Assembly (NCBI GenBank): GCA_020636375.1
Contig: JACJXZ010000005.1
Span: forward strand, 248,001 to 312,000
Source of the DNA: Lewinellaceae bacterium
GTDB taxonomy: Bacteria; Bacteroidota; Bacteroidia; Chitinophagales; Saprospiraceae
DNA length: 64,000 bases
Reading direction: 5' to 3'
A program made the position numbers and the translations under genes. Below the pieces are notes generated by a model, which was not told the DNA's origin, made no database searches, and saw only the letters and a list, made by a program, of their open reading frames with translations. Positions 1 through 7,579 of this stretch are shown piece after piece; the stretch's first letter is position 1; each line of letters starts with the position of its first letter.

Positions 1-140
1 GCGCCGGCGGCCTCCAGGATGGACAGGGTAGCCTCCATGATTTCCCGGCCGATGCCATCGCCGTAGGCAATAGTGATAGTAGTAGGTTCCGTTGATGAAA
101 CGGGGCGAGTCTGCGATTCTAAAGATGTTTTAACAGGCAT
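1..140 (-). CDS. icd: Isocitrate dehydrogenase (NADP-type), 5' end only
   Basis: Only the first 46 codons are in the window; the gene runs off the left edge. From the ATG at 140 it reads a roughly 20-residue non-conserved leader and then TITIAYGDGIGREIMEATL, the nucleotide-binding start of the isocitrate/isopropylmalate dehydrogenase fold. The wording fits the isocitrate dehydrogenase group that carries AYGDGIG-x-EIM. The enzyme would convert isocitrate to 2-oxoglutarate in the TCA cycle. The usual proline after GDGIG is Arg here. A perfect 17-bp palindrome lies 60 bases upstream and matches sites beside the tetR gene, so repression by that regulator is plausible. Isopropylmalate dehydrogenase cannot be excluded from so short a piece. 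Confidence 0.75.
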   Translation of the reverse strand, partial: MPVKTSLESQTRPVSSTEPTTITIAYGDGIGREIMEATLSILEAAG

Positions 141-199
141 AGTGATTAGTTTTTTTTTAGCCGGCGGGATTCTGCAAGGCAGCACACCTCGGCTAAAAT

Positions 200-216
200 T
201 GATAGTTTTACTATCA
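200..216. promoter_or_regulatory. 17-bp palindrome, putative TetR operator 1
   Basis: TGATAGTTTTACTATCA has perfect 7-bp arms around a TTT centre. It lies between tetR and icd, 60 bases upstream of the icd ATG. Near-identical sequences lie at 997-1013 and 1949-1965. The assignment to the neighbouring TetR protein is an inference. Confidence 0.6.
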
Positions 217-276
217 ACAACAACAAGGGAAGCTGGTTCGTGAAACGGCCATTTTTTATAAGGAGAGCTGAAAGCA

Positions 277-981
277 CTAGTCAGCCTTCAATTCCTTTCC
301 TGCGCCATGAATGCACCCCATGGCAAAAGCGAACAGCATTTCCATCACTTTTTCCAGGTAGCCTTTCTCGTAGCGGATGTCGGTAAGCCGGGGCAGGTGC
401 TGAGCGAAATAGATGTTGTTGTTGGCCGTTTCCAGCAGGGTGCTGGCCAGCGAACGCGGGTAGGGGAACTGCGGGTCAATATCCAGTATAATATCGGCGA
501 TCTTGCGGCACAGGGCTTTGTAGGACAGGAAGAAGCCTTCCTTGTTCTCTTCATCGATATTTTTTTTGTGATAGGCTTTGGTCCCTTCCGTTACCATGAT
601 GCGGTGCAGGGCTTCCGGATCGACATATTCTACCGAAGTGCTGCGCTGGGAAGTATCCACCATCACCTGGATGGCCGTCTTCAGCCGGGCCTCCGGAGTG
701 GGGATGTTCATGGTGAAGAAACCGACCCGGAATTTCATCCACTCCCAGTACCAGTTCACCAGGTAGACGAACAGGAGTTGCTTGTTCTCAAAATAGCGAT
801 AGATGGACGCCTCGGTGGAGCCGATCTGATCGGCCAGTTTTTTGAAAGTAAAGCTTTCCAGCCCGACCTCGTCGATCAGCAGGATGCTGTGCTGTACGAT
901 CCGGCGCCCCAGCTCTGTTTCTTCCGGGTTTTTAATGTACAGGTTCTTGTTAATGTCCAGGTTGACGGTTACCTTCAGCAT
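277..981 (-). CDS. TetR/AcrR-family transcriptional regulator
   Basis: A 234-residue protein. Residues about 24-72 form the TetR helix-turn-helix domain: a first helix (GRRIVQHSILLIDEVG), the recognition part FKKLADQIGSTEASIYRYF and the following ENKQLL. The rest is a helical ligand/dimer domain with no recognisable ligand motif. It is transcribed toward icd, 136 bases away. A 17-bp sequence matching two other palindromes lies 15 bases upstream of its start, so autoregulation is likely. The stop codon falls inside a CTAGTGCTTTC motif that recurs at 10771 in a repeat element. The family is certain; the target genes are inferred from the shared palindromes. Confidence 0.9.
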   Translation of the reverse strand: MLKVTVNLDINKNLYIKNPEETELGRRIVQHSILLIDEVGLESFTFKKLADQIGSTEASIYRYFENKQLLFVYLVNWYWEWMKFRVGFFTMNIPTPEARLKTAIQVMVDTSQRSTSVEYVDPEALHRIMVTEGTKAYHKKNIDEENKEGFFLSYKALCRKIADIILDIDPQFPYPRSLASTLLETANNNIYFAQHLPRLTDIRYEKGYLEKVMEMLFAFAMGCIHGAGKELKAD

Positions 982-996
982 GAGCAGCCGATTTTT

Positions 997-1013
997 CGAG
1001 AGTTATACTATTA
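997..1013. promoter_or_regulatory. Imperfect copy of the 17-bp palindrome, putative TetR operator 2
   Basis: On the minus strand it reads TAATAGTATAACTCTCG, 14 of 17 matches to the site at 1949-1965. It ends 15 bases before the tetR start codon, the same spacing as the 1949 site to its gene. Confidence 0.45.
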
Positions 1014-1029
1014 TAACACTACAAAATAA

Positions 1030-1220
1030 GAAAAATTTGGTTCTTTTTAGCAGCCCTCGATGTTTTTTCTCTATAGCGTACAAGACACTAAGATTGCACA
1101 AAGCCACATGCGATCTTGGTGTCTTAGGAGCGGAGGCGGCGGGCTCTAAATAGTTACAAAATTTGGCTTTTTCACATAGGGCACATTTCCGCTTTCACGC
1201 ACACAGCCTGGTTTTTTATC
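1030..1220. other. Non-coding stretch leading into the tandem repeat
   Basis: No gene is seen. The left part is AT-rich promoter DNA for tetR; the right part begins to show isolated copies of the words CACATAGGGCAC and TTTCAC that build the tandem array which follows. The open frames here have no protein-like composition. Confidence 0.5.
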
Positions 1221-1720
1221 ACATAGGGCCGGCAGCGGCGGCGGGCTCGCGCTTCCGGAGACCGGGGCTTTTTATCACATAGGGCACATAGCCGCTTTCA
1301 CATAGGGCACAATAGGGTACGGCGGCGGCGGCGGCTCGCGCTTCCGGATACCGGAGCTTTTATCACATAGGGCACATAGCCGTTTTCACATAGGGCACAA
1401 TAGCGGCAGGCGGCTTCGGCGGCATAGGGCACATAGCCGCTTTCATAGGGCACAATAGGGTGGCAGCGGCGGCAGGCGCTTTTTTTTTATCACATAGGGC
1501 ACATAGCCGTTTTCACATAGGGCACAATAGGGCCGGCAGCGGCGGCGGGCTCGCGCTTCCGGAGGCCGGGGCTTTTTATCACATAGGGCACATAGCCGCT
1601 TTCACATAGGGCACAATAGGGCCGGCAGCGGCGGCGGGCTCGCGCTTCCGGAGGCCGGGGCTTTTTATCGCATAGGCCACATAGGAGCGGCGCGGGGGCG
1701 GCTCGCGCCTTGTCCAACGA
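1220..1720. repeat. Tandem repeat array, 88-89 bp unit, about 5.5 copies
   Basis: Successive copies of TATCACATAGGGCACATAGC start at 1273, 1361, 1488, 1577 and (diverged) 1666. Each is followed by TTTCACATAGGGCACAATAGGG and a GC-rich block with CGGCAGCGGCGG and CGCGCTTCCGGAGGCCGGGGC. Spacings of 88, 127 (a partial extra unit), 89 and 89 show tandem duplication. Within a unit the word CATAGGGCAC occurs twice. It is not CRISPR-like because there are no unique spacers. It fills the gap between the divergent tetR and the gene at 1981. Open frames crossing it are by-products of the repeat. Confidence 0.9.
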
Positions 1721-1948
1721 AAAAACAGGCTCCCGTTATTCTCCGCTTGTTTAATACGCGAGGCACCAGCATTTCGCCCCTAAAGACACCTTTACTATCA
1801 TCCAGGGTCCCTGCCTTTACAATTATGCCTGCATTGCGTTCCATGGGCAAAAAAAATTTTTTATTCAAAAATCTGATTATCAATTATTTAATCAGAGTCC
1901 AAAAAATAAACCTCATTTCCCATGAACCAAAATTGCCCATAATCGTAT

Positions 1949-1965
1949 TAATAGTAAAACTATCA
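1949..1965. promoter_or_regulatory. 17-bp palindrome, putative TetR operator 3
   Basis: TAATAGTAAAACTATCA equals the reverse complement of the 200-216 site except for one base. It ends 15 bases before the ATG at 1981, so a bound repressor would block transcription start or elongation of the 1981-2708 unit. Confidence 0.6.
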
Positions 1966-1980
1966 AAAACCAATTAAGAC

Positions 1981-2532
1981 ATGCATTTATCAAACTCAGT
2001 CAAAACAAGCCTCAACCGCCCTGCCCCCACACAGGGGAAGGTCATGGAAGAATTGCTCACTACTATTGAAGAAAACGGGTTGGAAGGGATTCAGCACTAT
2101 CTCTGGGAAACCCTCGAATCAGAATATCATTACGACTCTAAAGCCTGTTCCTGCAGCGGCGAACAGTTGAAAGTGGCCCTTTGCGGAGTTGTAGAAGCCG
2201 CTCTGGCCGGCCTGAAAGGGCCGAAGGCAAGCCACCTGCATACGGCTTTCACCATTGCCCGCGGCCGGGGCCCGATTGCGCCGGCACCCTACATGCAGGA
2301 TGCCAGCCGTGCCATCAGCCAGGCTATCGCCGGCATGGCGCCAAACTACGGAGACCCCAGCGGCCTGGCTCAGAAGCTCATCGGCCTGGCAGTGAGCTAC
2401 ACCCTGGAAACGCCCCGCGTACCCGGCCTGTACGAAAAGCCGGCGCTCGTACAGGGCATCGCCCGGCAAATCACCGATATGCTGGAATTCATGGCCTTCG
2501 GCCTCATCTACGAACCCAAAAACAATTCGTAA
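1981..2532 (+). CDS. Unknown 183-aa protein, putative TetR target
   Basis: I do not recognise the family. The protein is soluble-looking, with no signal peptide and no membrane segment. It has a Cys cluster (KACSCSGEQ) near residue 58 and a largely helical Ala/Gly/Leu-rich remainder. The start at 1981 is preferred because the palindrome at 1949-1965 sits at the same distance from it as the palindrome before tetR; an alternative ATG is at 2044. Its stop overlaps the ATG of the next small gene (TAATG), so the two are probably translationally coupled. A strong terminator follows the pair. Confidence 0.65.
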   Translation: MHLSNSVKTSLNRPAPTQGKVMEELLTTIEENGLEGIQHYLWETLESEYHYDSKACSCSGEQLKVALCGVVEAALAGLKGPKASHLHTAFTIARGRGPIAPAPYMQDASRAISQAIAGMAPNYGDPSGLAQKLIGLAVSYTLETPRVPGLYEKPALVQGIARQITDMLEFMAFGLIYEPKNNS

Positions 2533-2708
2533 TGAAAGAGGCCTTCAGCCTGATCATTTTTCTTTCCGGGCTCTCTCTGATTATTATTGGTATATCGTTC
2601 TACTGGACAGAGGGCCCGGCTTCCGCCAGTAAACTGGCGGTGGCGTCCGGAATATGGCTCAAATTCTACTGGGCCAGCATGCTCCAGGAAGAGCAAATCA
2701 AAAGATAA
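2532..2708 (+). CDS. Small membrane protein, 58 aa
   Basis: The ATG at 2532 overlaps the preceding stop codon. The product begins MKEAFSLIIFLSGLSLIIIG, one clear hydrophobic helix (residues about 5-24), then a short polar part, a weaker hydrophobic stretch and a charged end (LQEEQIKR). It matches no family I know. The coupling to the 183-aa gene and the terminator 30 bases downstream suggest a two-gene operon. Confidence 0.55.
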   Translation: MKEAFSLIIFLSGLSLIIIGISFYWTEGPASASKLAVASGIWLKFYWASMLQEEQIKR

Positions 2709-2738
2709 AGTTGTGCTTTCAGTATGCAGTAGTATAGG

Positions 2739-2768
2739 GCTGCCTCCGACAGAGGCAGCTTTTTTTTT
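2739..2768 (+). terminator. Rho-independent terminator
   Basis: Stem GCTGCCTC/GAGGCAGC with a five-base loop, followed by nine T residues. It closes the 1981-2708 unit. Confidence 0.9.
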
Positions 2769-2884
2769 CTCCATCCTTCCCTTCCTGCTCTTTGTATAGT
2801 TCCCGGTGCCGGTCGTAGAATCCTTTTTTCCGCCTTCTTTTTTTACCCTAACTTTAGTGGCCTGAAATCATCTGACTGAATATA

Positions 2885-3862
2885 ATGGCCAAACGCCTTT
2901 TGATCTTTCTCATCTTGTTGGGAACAGCCTTCCCGCTGTGCGCCCTCGCTCCGCCCGGCCCGGAACCGGCCGCCACAGCCTCCGTGCGCCTGGGATTTCC
3001 CGGGGCTGCCCGGCCTGGGCCCCATGCCATCCGAGTCCCCTTTGTGCTGGCGGGCCGCCTGATCGTCGTGCAGGCAGCAGTGGAAGGCATTGAAGGAAAC
3101 TTCATCGTCGATACGGGGTCCGGCCGGCTCATCCTGAACGCCAGCCACTTCGACGGCGGCTTCCCCCGGCGCAGCATGGCTTCCGTCGGGACGACCGGCA
3201 CCGTCGACGGCGTCGGCGTTCGCTCCACTGCGGGCTTCTCCTGGGACAGCATCGCCTTCGAAAAAATACAGGCCCACATCATCGATCTGAGCCATATCGA
3301 AACCAAAAAGAACATCCGCGTCCTGGGCCTGATCGGTTACGACGTGCTGAAAGACTTTGAAATCCTGATCGATTTCCAGCTGCAGCAAATTACCCTCGTC
3401 CGGCTGGATGGGGCCGGCGAGCGCCTCGACAGCCTCGCCATCCTGGAAGAGCCGGAGGATAGCCTCGGTTTCCGGCTAACCGGCCACGTCATCACCCTCA
3501 ACGGATGGGTCGAAAACACGCCGGTTAAATTCGGGCTGGACTCTGGCGCCGAGCTCAACCTGCTGCACAGCCGCGTAAAACGGCGCGTGTTCGATCACTT
3601 TGAAATTTCCAGGAGAACCAACCTCAACGGAGTGGGCGCCAGAGATGTTGAAGTACTGGCGGGCAAACTCTACCGCTTCCGCTGCAACGACCGTATACGG
3701 TGTTCCGGCATGCGGACCCTGCTGACCAACCTCGACGACATCAACGCCGCCTATGGCACCCGCCTCGACGGGCTGGTCGGCTACGAATTCCTCTGCATGC
3801 GCCGCACCATCATTAACTATAAGAAGGAAAAATTGTATTTTTTGAAGTGGTATAGGCCGTAA
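2885..3862 (+). CDS. Secreted retropepsin-like aspartyl protease, two active-site motifs
   Basis: A 325-residue protein with a signal peptide (about residues 1-20). Two retropepsin-like halves are visible. The first has FIVDTGSG with the catalytic Asp at 76 and a matching LGLIGYDVL near 147-155. The second has KFGLDSGAE with Asp219 and DGLVGYEFL near the end. This is the pattern of the clan AA proteases common in Bacteroidota, in which two halves in one chain can form the active site. It is probably periplasmic. A -7-like TAACTTTA lies at about 2850. Substrates are unknown. Confidence 0.8.
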   Translation: MAKRLLIFLILLGTAFPLCALAPPGPEPAATASVRLGFPGAARPGPHAIRVPFVLAGRLIVVQAAVEGIEGNFIVDTGSGRLILNASHFDGGFPRRSMASVGTTGTVDGVGVRSTAGFSWDSIAFEKIQAHIIDLSHIETKKNIRVLGLIGYDVLKDFEILIDFQLQQITLVRLDGAGERLDSLAILEEPEDSLGFRLTGHVITLNGWVENTPVKFGLDSGAELNLLHSRVKRRVFDHFEISRRTNLNGVGARDVEVLAGKLYRFRCNDRIRCSGMRTLLTNLDDINAAYGTRLDGLVGYEFLCMRRTIINYKKEKLYFLKWYRP

Positions 3863-3992
3863 GACGGCGGACGGTGGACGGCGGACGGCGGACGGTGGAC
3901 GGTGGACGGCGGACGGCGGACGGCGGACGGACGGTGGACGGCGGACGGTGGACGGTGGACGGTGGACGGTGGACGGCAGACGGCGGACGGCG
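3863..3992. repeat. GGACGG-type microsatellite
   Basis: About 130 bases built from GGACGG(C/T)GG words such as GGACGGTGGACGGCGGACGG, directly after the protease stop codon. Open frames on the minus strand here encode only RPPS-like periodic peptides and are not genes. Confidence 0.9.
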
Positions 3993-4005
3993 ACAGAGCT
4001 GCGCC

Positions 4006-4072
4006 AACAATATAACAATATAGCAATATAGCAATATAGCAATATAGCAATATAGCAATATAGCAATATAGC
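4006..4072. repeat. CAATATAG octamer microsatellite
   Basis: About eight tandem copies of the 8-mer CAATATAG, ending 25 bases before the next start codon. It may affect expression of the 4098 gene, since it occupies the position of its promoter or leader. Confidence 0.9.
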
Positions 4073-4097
4073 CCAAACAACCCTGAATCAACATAAA

Positions 4098-5063
4098 ATG
4101 AAGCTGTTCAAAATTCTAATCCTGTCCATCATTTCCGCCACCCTGGCCGGAGCGCAGCCGGAAGAAGAACCCTACCGGGGTTACTTTTTCGAAGGAGACG
4201 AAGTCGTCTTTGAATTCGACCTGCGCTACTTCGAAGAAGCCACGCAGCACCATACCGGGGAGCGGGTGGATTTCGACGACCTCGACATCTACGAGGTGGC
4301 GGTAGCCGGCGATTTCAACAACTGGTCCCGCAAAAAGTGGAAGATGAAAAAGGTGGGGCCGCAGCGCTACCAACTGCGCAAGAAGATAACCGACTTTGAC
4401 GACGCCATCCAATGGGCATACAAATTTGTCGTAAACGGCAAATACTGGGCGGAACCGCCGGAGGACATCCGGAACAAATCAAAAGTCACCCACGACAACA
4501 AAGTCTGGGAGGAAGTCTACAACCTGTCCCTCTACTCCGCCCGGCAGAGCCCCGGCGGCAACGCCCGCTTTTTTCTGTCTGGCTTCGGGGACGCGAAACG
4601 TGTCATCCTCTCCGGCTCGTTCAACGGTTGGGACGAGCAGGCGTTTTCCATGGATAAAGTGGAAGGCGGCTGGGCCACGCGCCTGCAGCTGGACGCCGGC
4701 CGCTACGAATACAAGTTCATCGTCGACGGCCAATGGATGGAAGATCCCAACAACCCGGACAAGCGGAAGAACGAGCACGACACGTACAATTCTATCCTTT
4801 ATGTCACCAAAATCGCCTCCTTTCGCCTGGAAGGCTACGACGAGGCCCAAAAGGTCTTTCTTGCCGGCTCCTTCAACGACTGGCGCCCGGAGGATATCCG
4901 CATGCAGCGCGAGGGCAACGCCTGGGCCGTTACCCTGGAACTGCCCGGCGGCAAGCACTGGTATAAATTCGTCGTCGACGGCAACTGGATCGCCGACCCG
5001 GCCAACCCATTCCGGGAACACGACGGCATGGGAAATATCAATTCGGTGGTAGTGGTGAAGTGA
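4098..5063 (+). CDS. Secreted protein with three CBM48/AMPK-type glycogen-binding domains
   Basis: 321 residues, signal peptide about 1-19 (cleavage near LAGAQ). Three repeats of an early-set carbohydrate-binding fold follow, marked by GDFNNW (71-76), SGSFNGW (172-178) and GSFNDW (257-262). Each is followed by a beta-rich section ending YKFVVNG, YKFIVDG or YKFVVDG and a W-x-DP-like turn. This is the CBM48/isoamylase-N family pattern that binds alpha-glucans. No catalytic domain is present, so a binding or scaffolding role in the periplasm or at the surface is inferred. The internal repeats are diverged, so the triplication is old. Confidence 0.85.
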   Translation: MKLFKILILSIISATLAGAQPEEEPYRGYFFEGDEVVFEFDLRYFEEATQHHTGERVDFDDLDIYEVAVAGDFNNWSRKKWKMKKVGPQRYQLRKKITDFDDAIQWAYKFVVNGKYWAEPPEDIRNKSKVTHDNKVWEEVYNLSLYSARQSPGGNARFFLSGFGDAKRVILSGSFNGWDEQAFSMDKVEGGWATRLQLDAGRYEYKFIVDGQWMEDPNNPDKRKNEHDTYNSILYVTKIASFRLEGYDEAQKVFLAGSFNDWRPEDIRMQREGNAWAVTLELPGGKHWYKFVVDGNWIADPANPFREHDGMGNINSVVVVK

Positions 5064-5099
5064 TGGAGATTCGCGTATATTTGAGCCCTGTAAGTATAT

Positions 5100-5176
5100 G
5101 GAATGAATGAATGAATGAATGAGTGAATGAATGAAAGAGTGAATGAGTGAATGAGTGAATGAGTGAATGAGTGAAT
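5100..5176. repeat. GAATGAATGAGTG tetranucleotide repeat
   Basis: About 76 bases of GAAT/GAGT tetramers (GAATGAATGAATGAATGAGTG). The reverse complement of the same tetramers occurs at 59245-59297 inside the ribosomal operon. Confidence 0.9.
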
Positions 5177-5270
5177 ATCCGGGGGCTTAGCGACGTTTTA
5201 ATATCTTAATATTTCTGCCCACGTACTTAATAATTAAAAATAACTTCCCTGTTTGACAAACCCAAATCCT

Positions 5271-6950
5271 ATGTCCGACAACAAAGTCATCTTCTCTATG
5301 GAGGGCGTCTCCAAGACGTACCCGCCCCAAAAAAAAGTGCTCAGCAACATTTGGCTGAGCTTCTTCTACGGCGCCAAGATCGGCGTGCTCGGCCTGAACG
5401 GGGCCGGCAAATCCACCCTGCTGAAGATCATCGCCGGCAAGGAGCCCAACTACGAGGGCAAGATCACCTTCGACGGCAGCTACCGCATCGGCCTGCTGGA
5501 GCAGGAACCCGTGCTGGACGAAGCCAAGACCGTCCGCCAGGTGGTCGAGGAAGGCGTGCAGCCCATCGTCGACATGCTCGCCGAATACGAGGCCATCAAC
5601 CTCAAACTGGCCGAGCCGATGGACGACGACGAGATGATGAAGGCCATCGAGCGCCAGGGCGAACTCATGGAGCAGCTCGACCACCACAACGCCTGGGAAC
5701 TCGACAACCGCCTCAATACCGCCATGGACGCCCTGCGCTGCCCGCCCGAGGACGCGGCCGTCAAAGTACTCTCCGGCGGGGAGCGCCGCCGTGTCGCCCT
5801 GGCGCGCCTGCTGCTCAGCAACCCCGACATCCTGCTGCTCGACGAGCCTACCAACCACCTCGACGCCGAATCCGTCGACTGGCTGGAGCAATACCTGCGC
5901 AACTTCCCCGGCACCGTCATCGCCGTAACCCACGACCGCTACTTCCTCGACAACGTCGCCGGCTGGATCCTCGAACTCGACCGCGGCGAGGGCATCCCCT
6001 GGAAGGGCAACTACTCCTCCTGGCTGGAACAGAAAGCCAAACGCCTGGAACAGGAGGAGAAAGCAGAAAGCAAACGCCGCAAGACCCTGGAGCGCGAGCT
6101 GGAATGGATTCGCATGGCGCCCAAAGCCCGGCAGGCCAAAGGCAAGGCCCGCCTCAACGCCTACGAAAAACTGGCCGGCGAGGAGGTCAAAGAAAAAGAG
6201 GCCAAGCTGGAAATCTACATCCCGCCCGGCCCGCGCCTGGGCGACGGGGTGATCGACGTGGAGAACCTGCGCAAGGGCTTCGGCAACCGCATTTTGTTCG
6301 AGAACCTCAGCTTCAGCATCCCCAAAAACGCCATCGTGGGCATCATCGGCCCCAACGGGGTGGGCAAAAGCACCCTCTTCCGCATCATCATGGGCCAGGA
6401 ACAGCCGGACAACGGAACCGTGATCGTCGGGGATACCGTAAAACTATCTTACGTCGACCAGTCGCATCAAGACCTGCAGGACAAGGAAAAGACCGTCTAT
6501 CAGGCCCTCTCTCAGGGCAACGAAATCCTGCAGGTAGGCAAAACGGCCGTCAACGCCCGCGCCTACCTGAGCCGCTTCAACTTCACCGGCGACGGCCAGC
6601 AGAAGAAGCTGAGCGTGCTCTCCGGCGGAGAGCGCAACCGCCTGCACCTGGCCATGGCCCTCAAGGAGGGCGGCAACGTGCTGCTGCTCGACGAGCCTAC
6701 CAACGACATCGACGTCAACACCCTGCGCGCCCTGGAAGACGCGCTGGACAGCTTCGCCGGCTGTGCCCTGGTCATCAGCCACGACCGCTGGTTCATCGAC
6801 CGCCTGGCCACCCACATCCTCTCCTTCGAGGACGAGGCGGAGGTGGTGTTCTTCGAGGGCAACTACTCGCAGTATGAGGAAATGAAGAAAGAGAAATACG
6901 GGGACGTGCAGCCCCATCGGCCGCGGTTTAAGAATGTGATTAATCGCTAA
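5271..6950 (+). CDS. ettA: Energy-dependent translational throttle protein EttA (ABC-F)
   Basis: 559 residues from the ATG at 5271; an upstream in-frame TTG at 5253 is less likely. Two ATP-binding cassettes with no membrane segments. The first has Walker A GLNGAGKS, signature LSGGERRR and Walker B LLLDEPTNHLD; the second has GPNGVGKS, LSGGERNR and LLLDEPTNDID. Between them lies a charged helical arm (KRLEQEEKAESKRRK...) that contacts tRNA and ribosome in this family. The N-terminal phrase FYGAKIGVLGLNGAGKSTLL and the length match EttA rather than Uup or antibiotic-resistance ABC-F proteins. EttA binds the ribosomal E site and gates the first elongation step according to ATP level. Its last four bases overlap the convergent DUF697 gene. 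Confidence 0.93.
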   Translation: MSDNKVIFSMEGVSKTYPPQKKVLSNIWLSFFYGAKIGVLGLNGAGKSTLLKIIAGKEPNYEGKITFDGSYRIGLLEQEPVLDEAKTVRQVVEEGVQPIVDMLAEYEAINLKLAEPMDDDEMMKAIERQGELMEQLDHHNAWELDNRLNTAMDALRCPPEDAAVKVLSGGERRRVALARLLLSNPDILLLDEPTNHLDAESVDWLEQYLRNFPGTVIAVTHDRYFLDNVAGWILELDRGEGIPWKGNYSSWLEQKAKRLEQEEKAESKRRKTLERELEWIRMAPKARQAKGKARLNAYEKLAGEEVKEKEAKLEIYIPPGPRLGDGVIDVENLRKGFGNRILFENLSFSIPKNAIVGIIGPNGVGKSTLFRIIMGQEQPDNGTVIVGDTVKLSYVDQSHQDLQDKEKTVYQALSQGNEILQVGKTAVNARAYLSRFNFTGDGQQKKLSVLSGGERNRLHLAMALKEGGNVLLLDEPTNDIDVNTLRALEDALDSFAGCALVISHDRWFIDRLATHILSFEDEAEVVFFEGNYSQYEEMKKEKYGDVQPHRPRFKNVINR

Positions 6951-7468
6951 AGCGACTGCCAGATACGGGAACTAAAGCTAAAGATGGTAGCAGGATTAAG
7001 CTCCCCCCTTTCTACCTGCTCCCGGGCGAGCTCGACGAACTGGTCGATGCCCAGGCCCTCCATCGTTCCGCCCCGTTCGAAATGCAGGCTGTAGATCTTG
7101 CCCACCGCGCCGGTGAAGAAGCCCATTACGGCGGCGTTGGTCAGCCCCTCCGACCACCTGCCGGACTTTTCATTGGGGTTGAACAAGACGCTCGCGCCCG
7201 AGGAAAACAGGCGGGCGATGGTGCTGAAAGAAAGGGCGCGGAGTACCGTACGCACCTCCTGGTCCTCAAAGGGAACTTCGTACAATTCCGCCAGCTTTTT
7301 GGCCATGCGGTACTGAATGCCCGTCACGGCGGCAATGTCCAGCCCGGAGGAGAGGAACAGGCCGGCGGCGGAGGACAGCAGGACGTGGTTCTTGACGATG
7401 TCGTCGGCGGCTTCGGCAAGGGGGGTGGGTTCTGTTACAGAAGCGGTGGTACCGTTTTGTTTTTTCAT
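6947..7468 (-). CDS. DUF697 family protein
   Basis: 173 residues. After a short polar N-terminus comes the DUF697 core: HVLLSSAAGLFLSSGLDIAA, then TGIQYRMAKKLAELYEVPFE. The family is a helical, partly membrane-associated domain often linked to small GTPases; here it stands alone. Its 3' end overlaps the end of ettA by four bases on the opposite strand. The biochemical role is unknown. Confidence 0.8.
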   Translation of the reverse strand: MKKQNGTTASVTEPTPLAEAADDIVKNHVLLSSAAGLFLSSGLDIAAVTGIQYRMAKKLAELYEVPFEDQEVRTVLRALSFSTIARLFSSGASVLFNPNEKSGRWSEGLTNAAVMGFFTGAVGKIYSLHFERGGTMEGLGIDQFVELAREQVERGELNPATIFSFSSRIWQSL

Positions 7469-7579
7469 GTCTTTAGGAGTTTATGGTTGCGGGGCGTACT
7501 ATGAAAACCCGGAGCGCATGCCGTCAGTTTGATGCGCAGCGCATTTTTTGCCCGCCAGGCCGTAAAGGAATAACCCTCC

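Noticed and set aside
307..1029. Plus-strand 240-aa frame opposite tetR
   Set aside because: It is a mirror frame of a clear TetR gene and shows no domain of its own. The same reasoning removed the other long antisense frames opposite the kinase, peptidases, ribosomal genes and GH3.
1220..1720. CRISPR-like array
   Set aside because: The units are contiguous tandem copies of 88-89 bp without unique spacers, and no cas gene is near.
1490..1883. Minus-strand reading frames across the tandem repeat
   Set aside because: Their products are repeats of the same short peptide dictated by the 89-bp unit; no start context or family.
2543..2708. Reading the whole frame 2181-2708 as one gene
   Set aside because: Its first part overlaps the 183-aa gene in another frame and is Arg/Pro-rich shadow sequence; only the piece from 2532 is protein-like.
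3476..4094. Minus-strand frames with RPPSAV and CYIAILLY repeats
   Set aside because: They are translations of the GGACGG and CAATATAG microsatellites.
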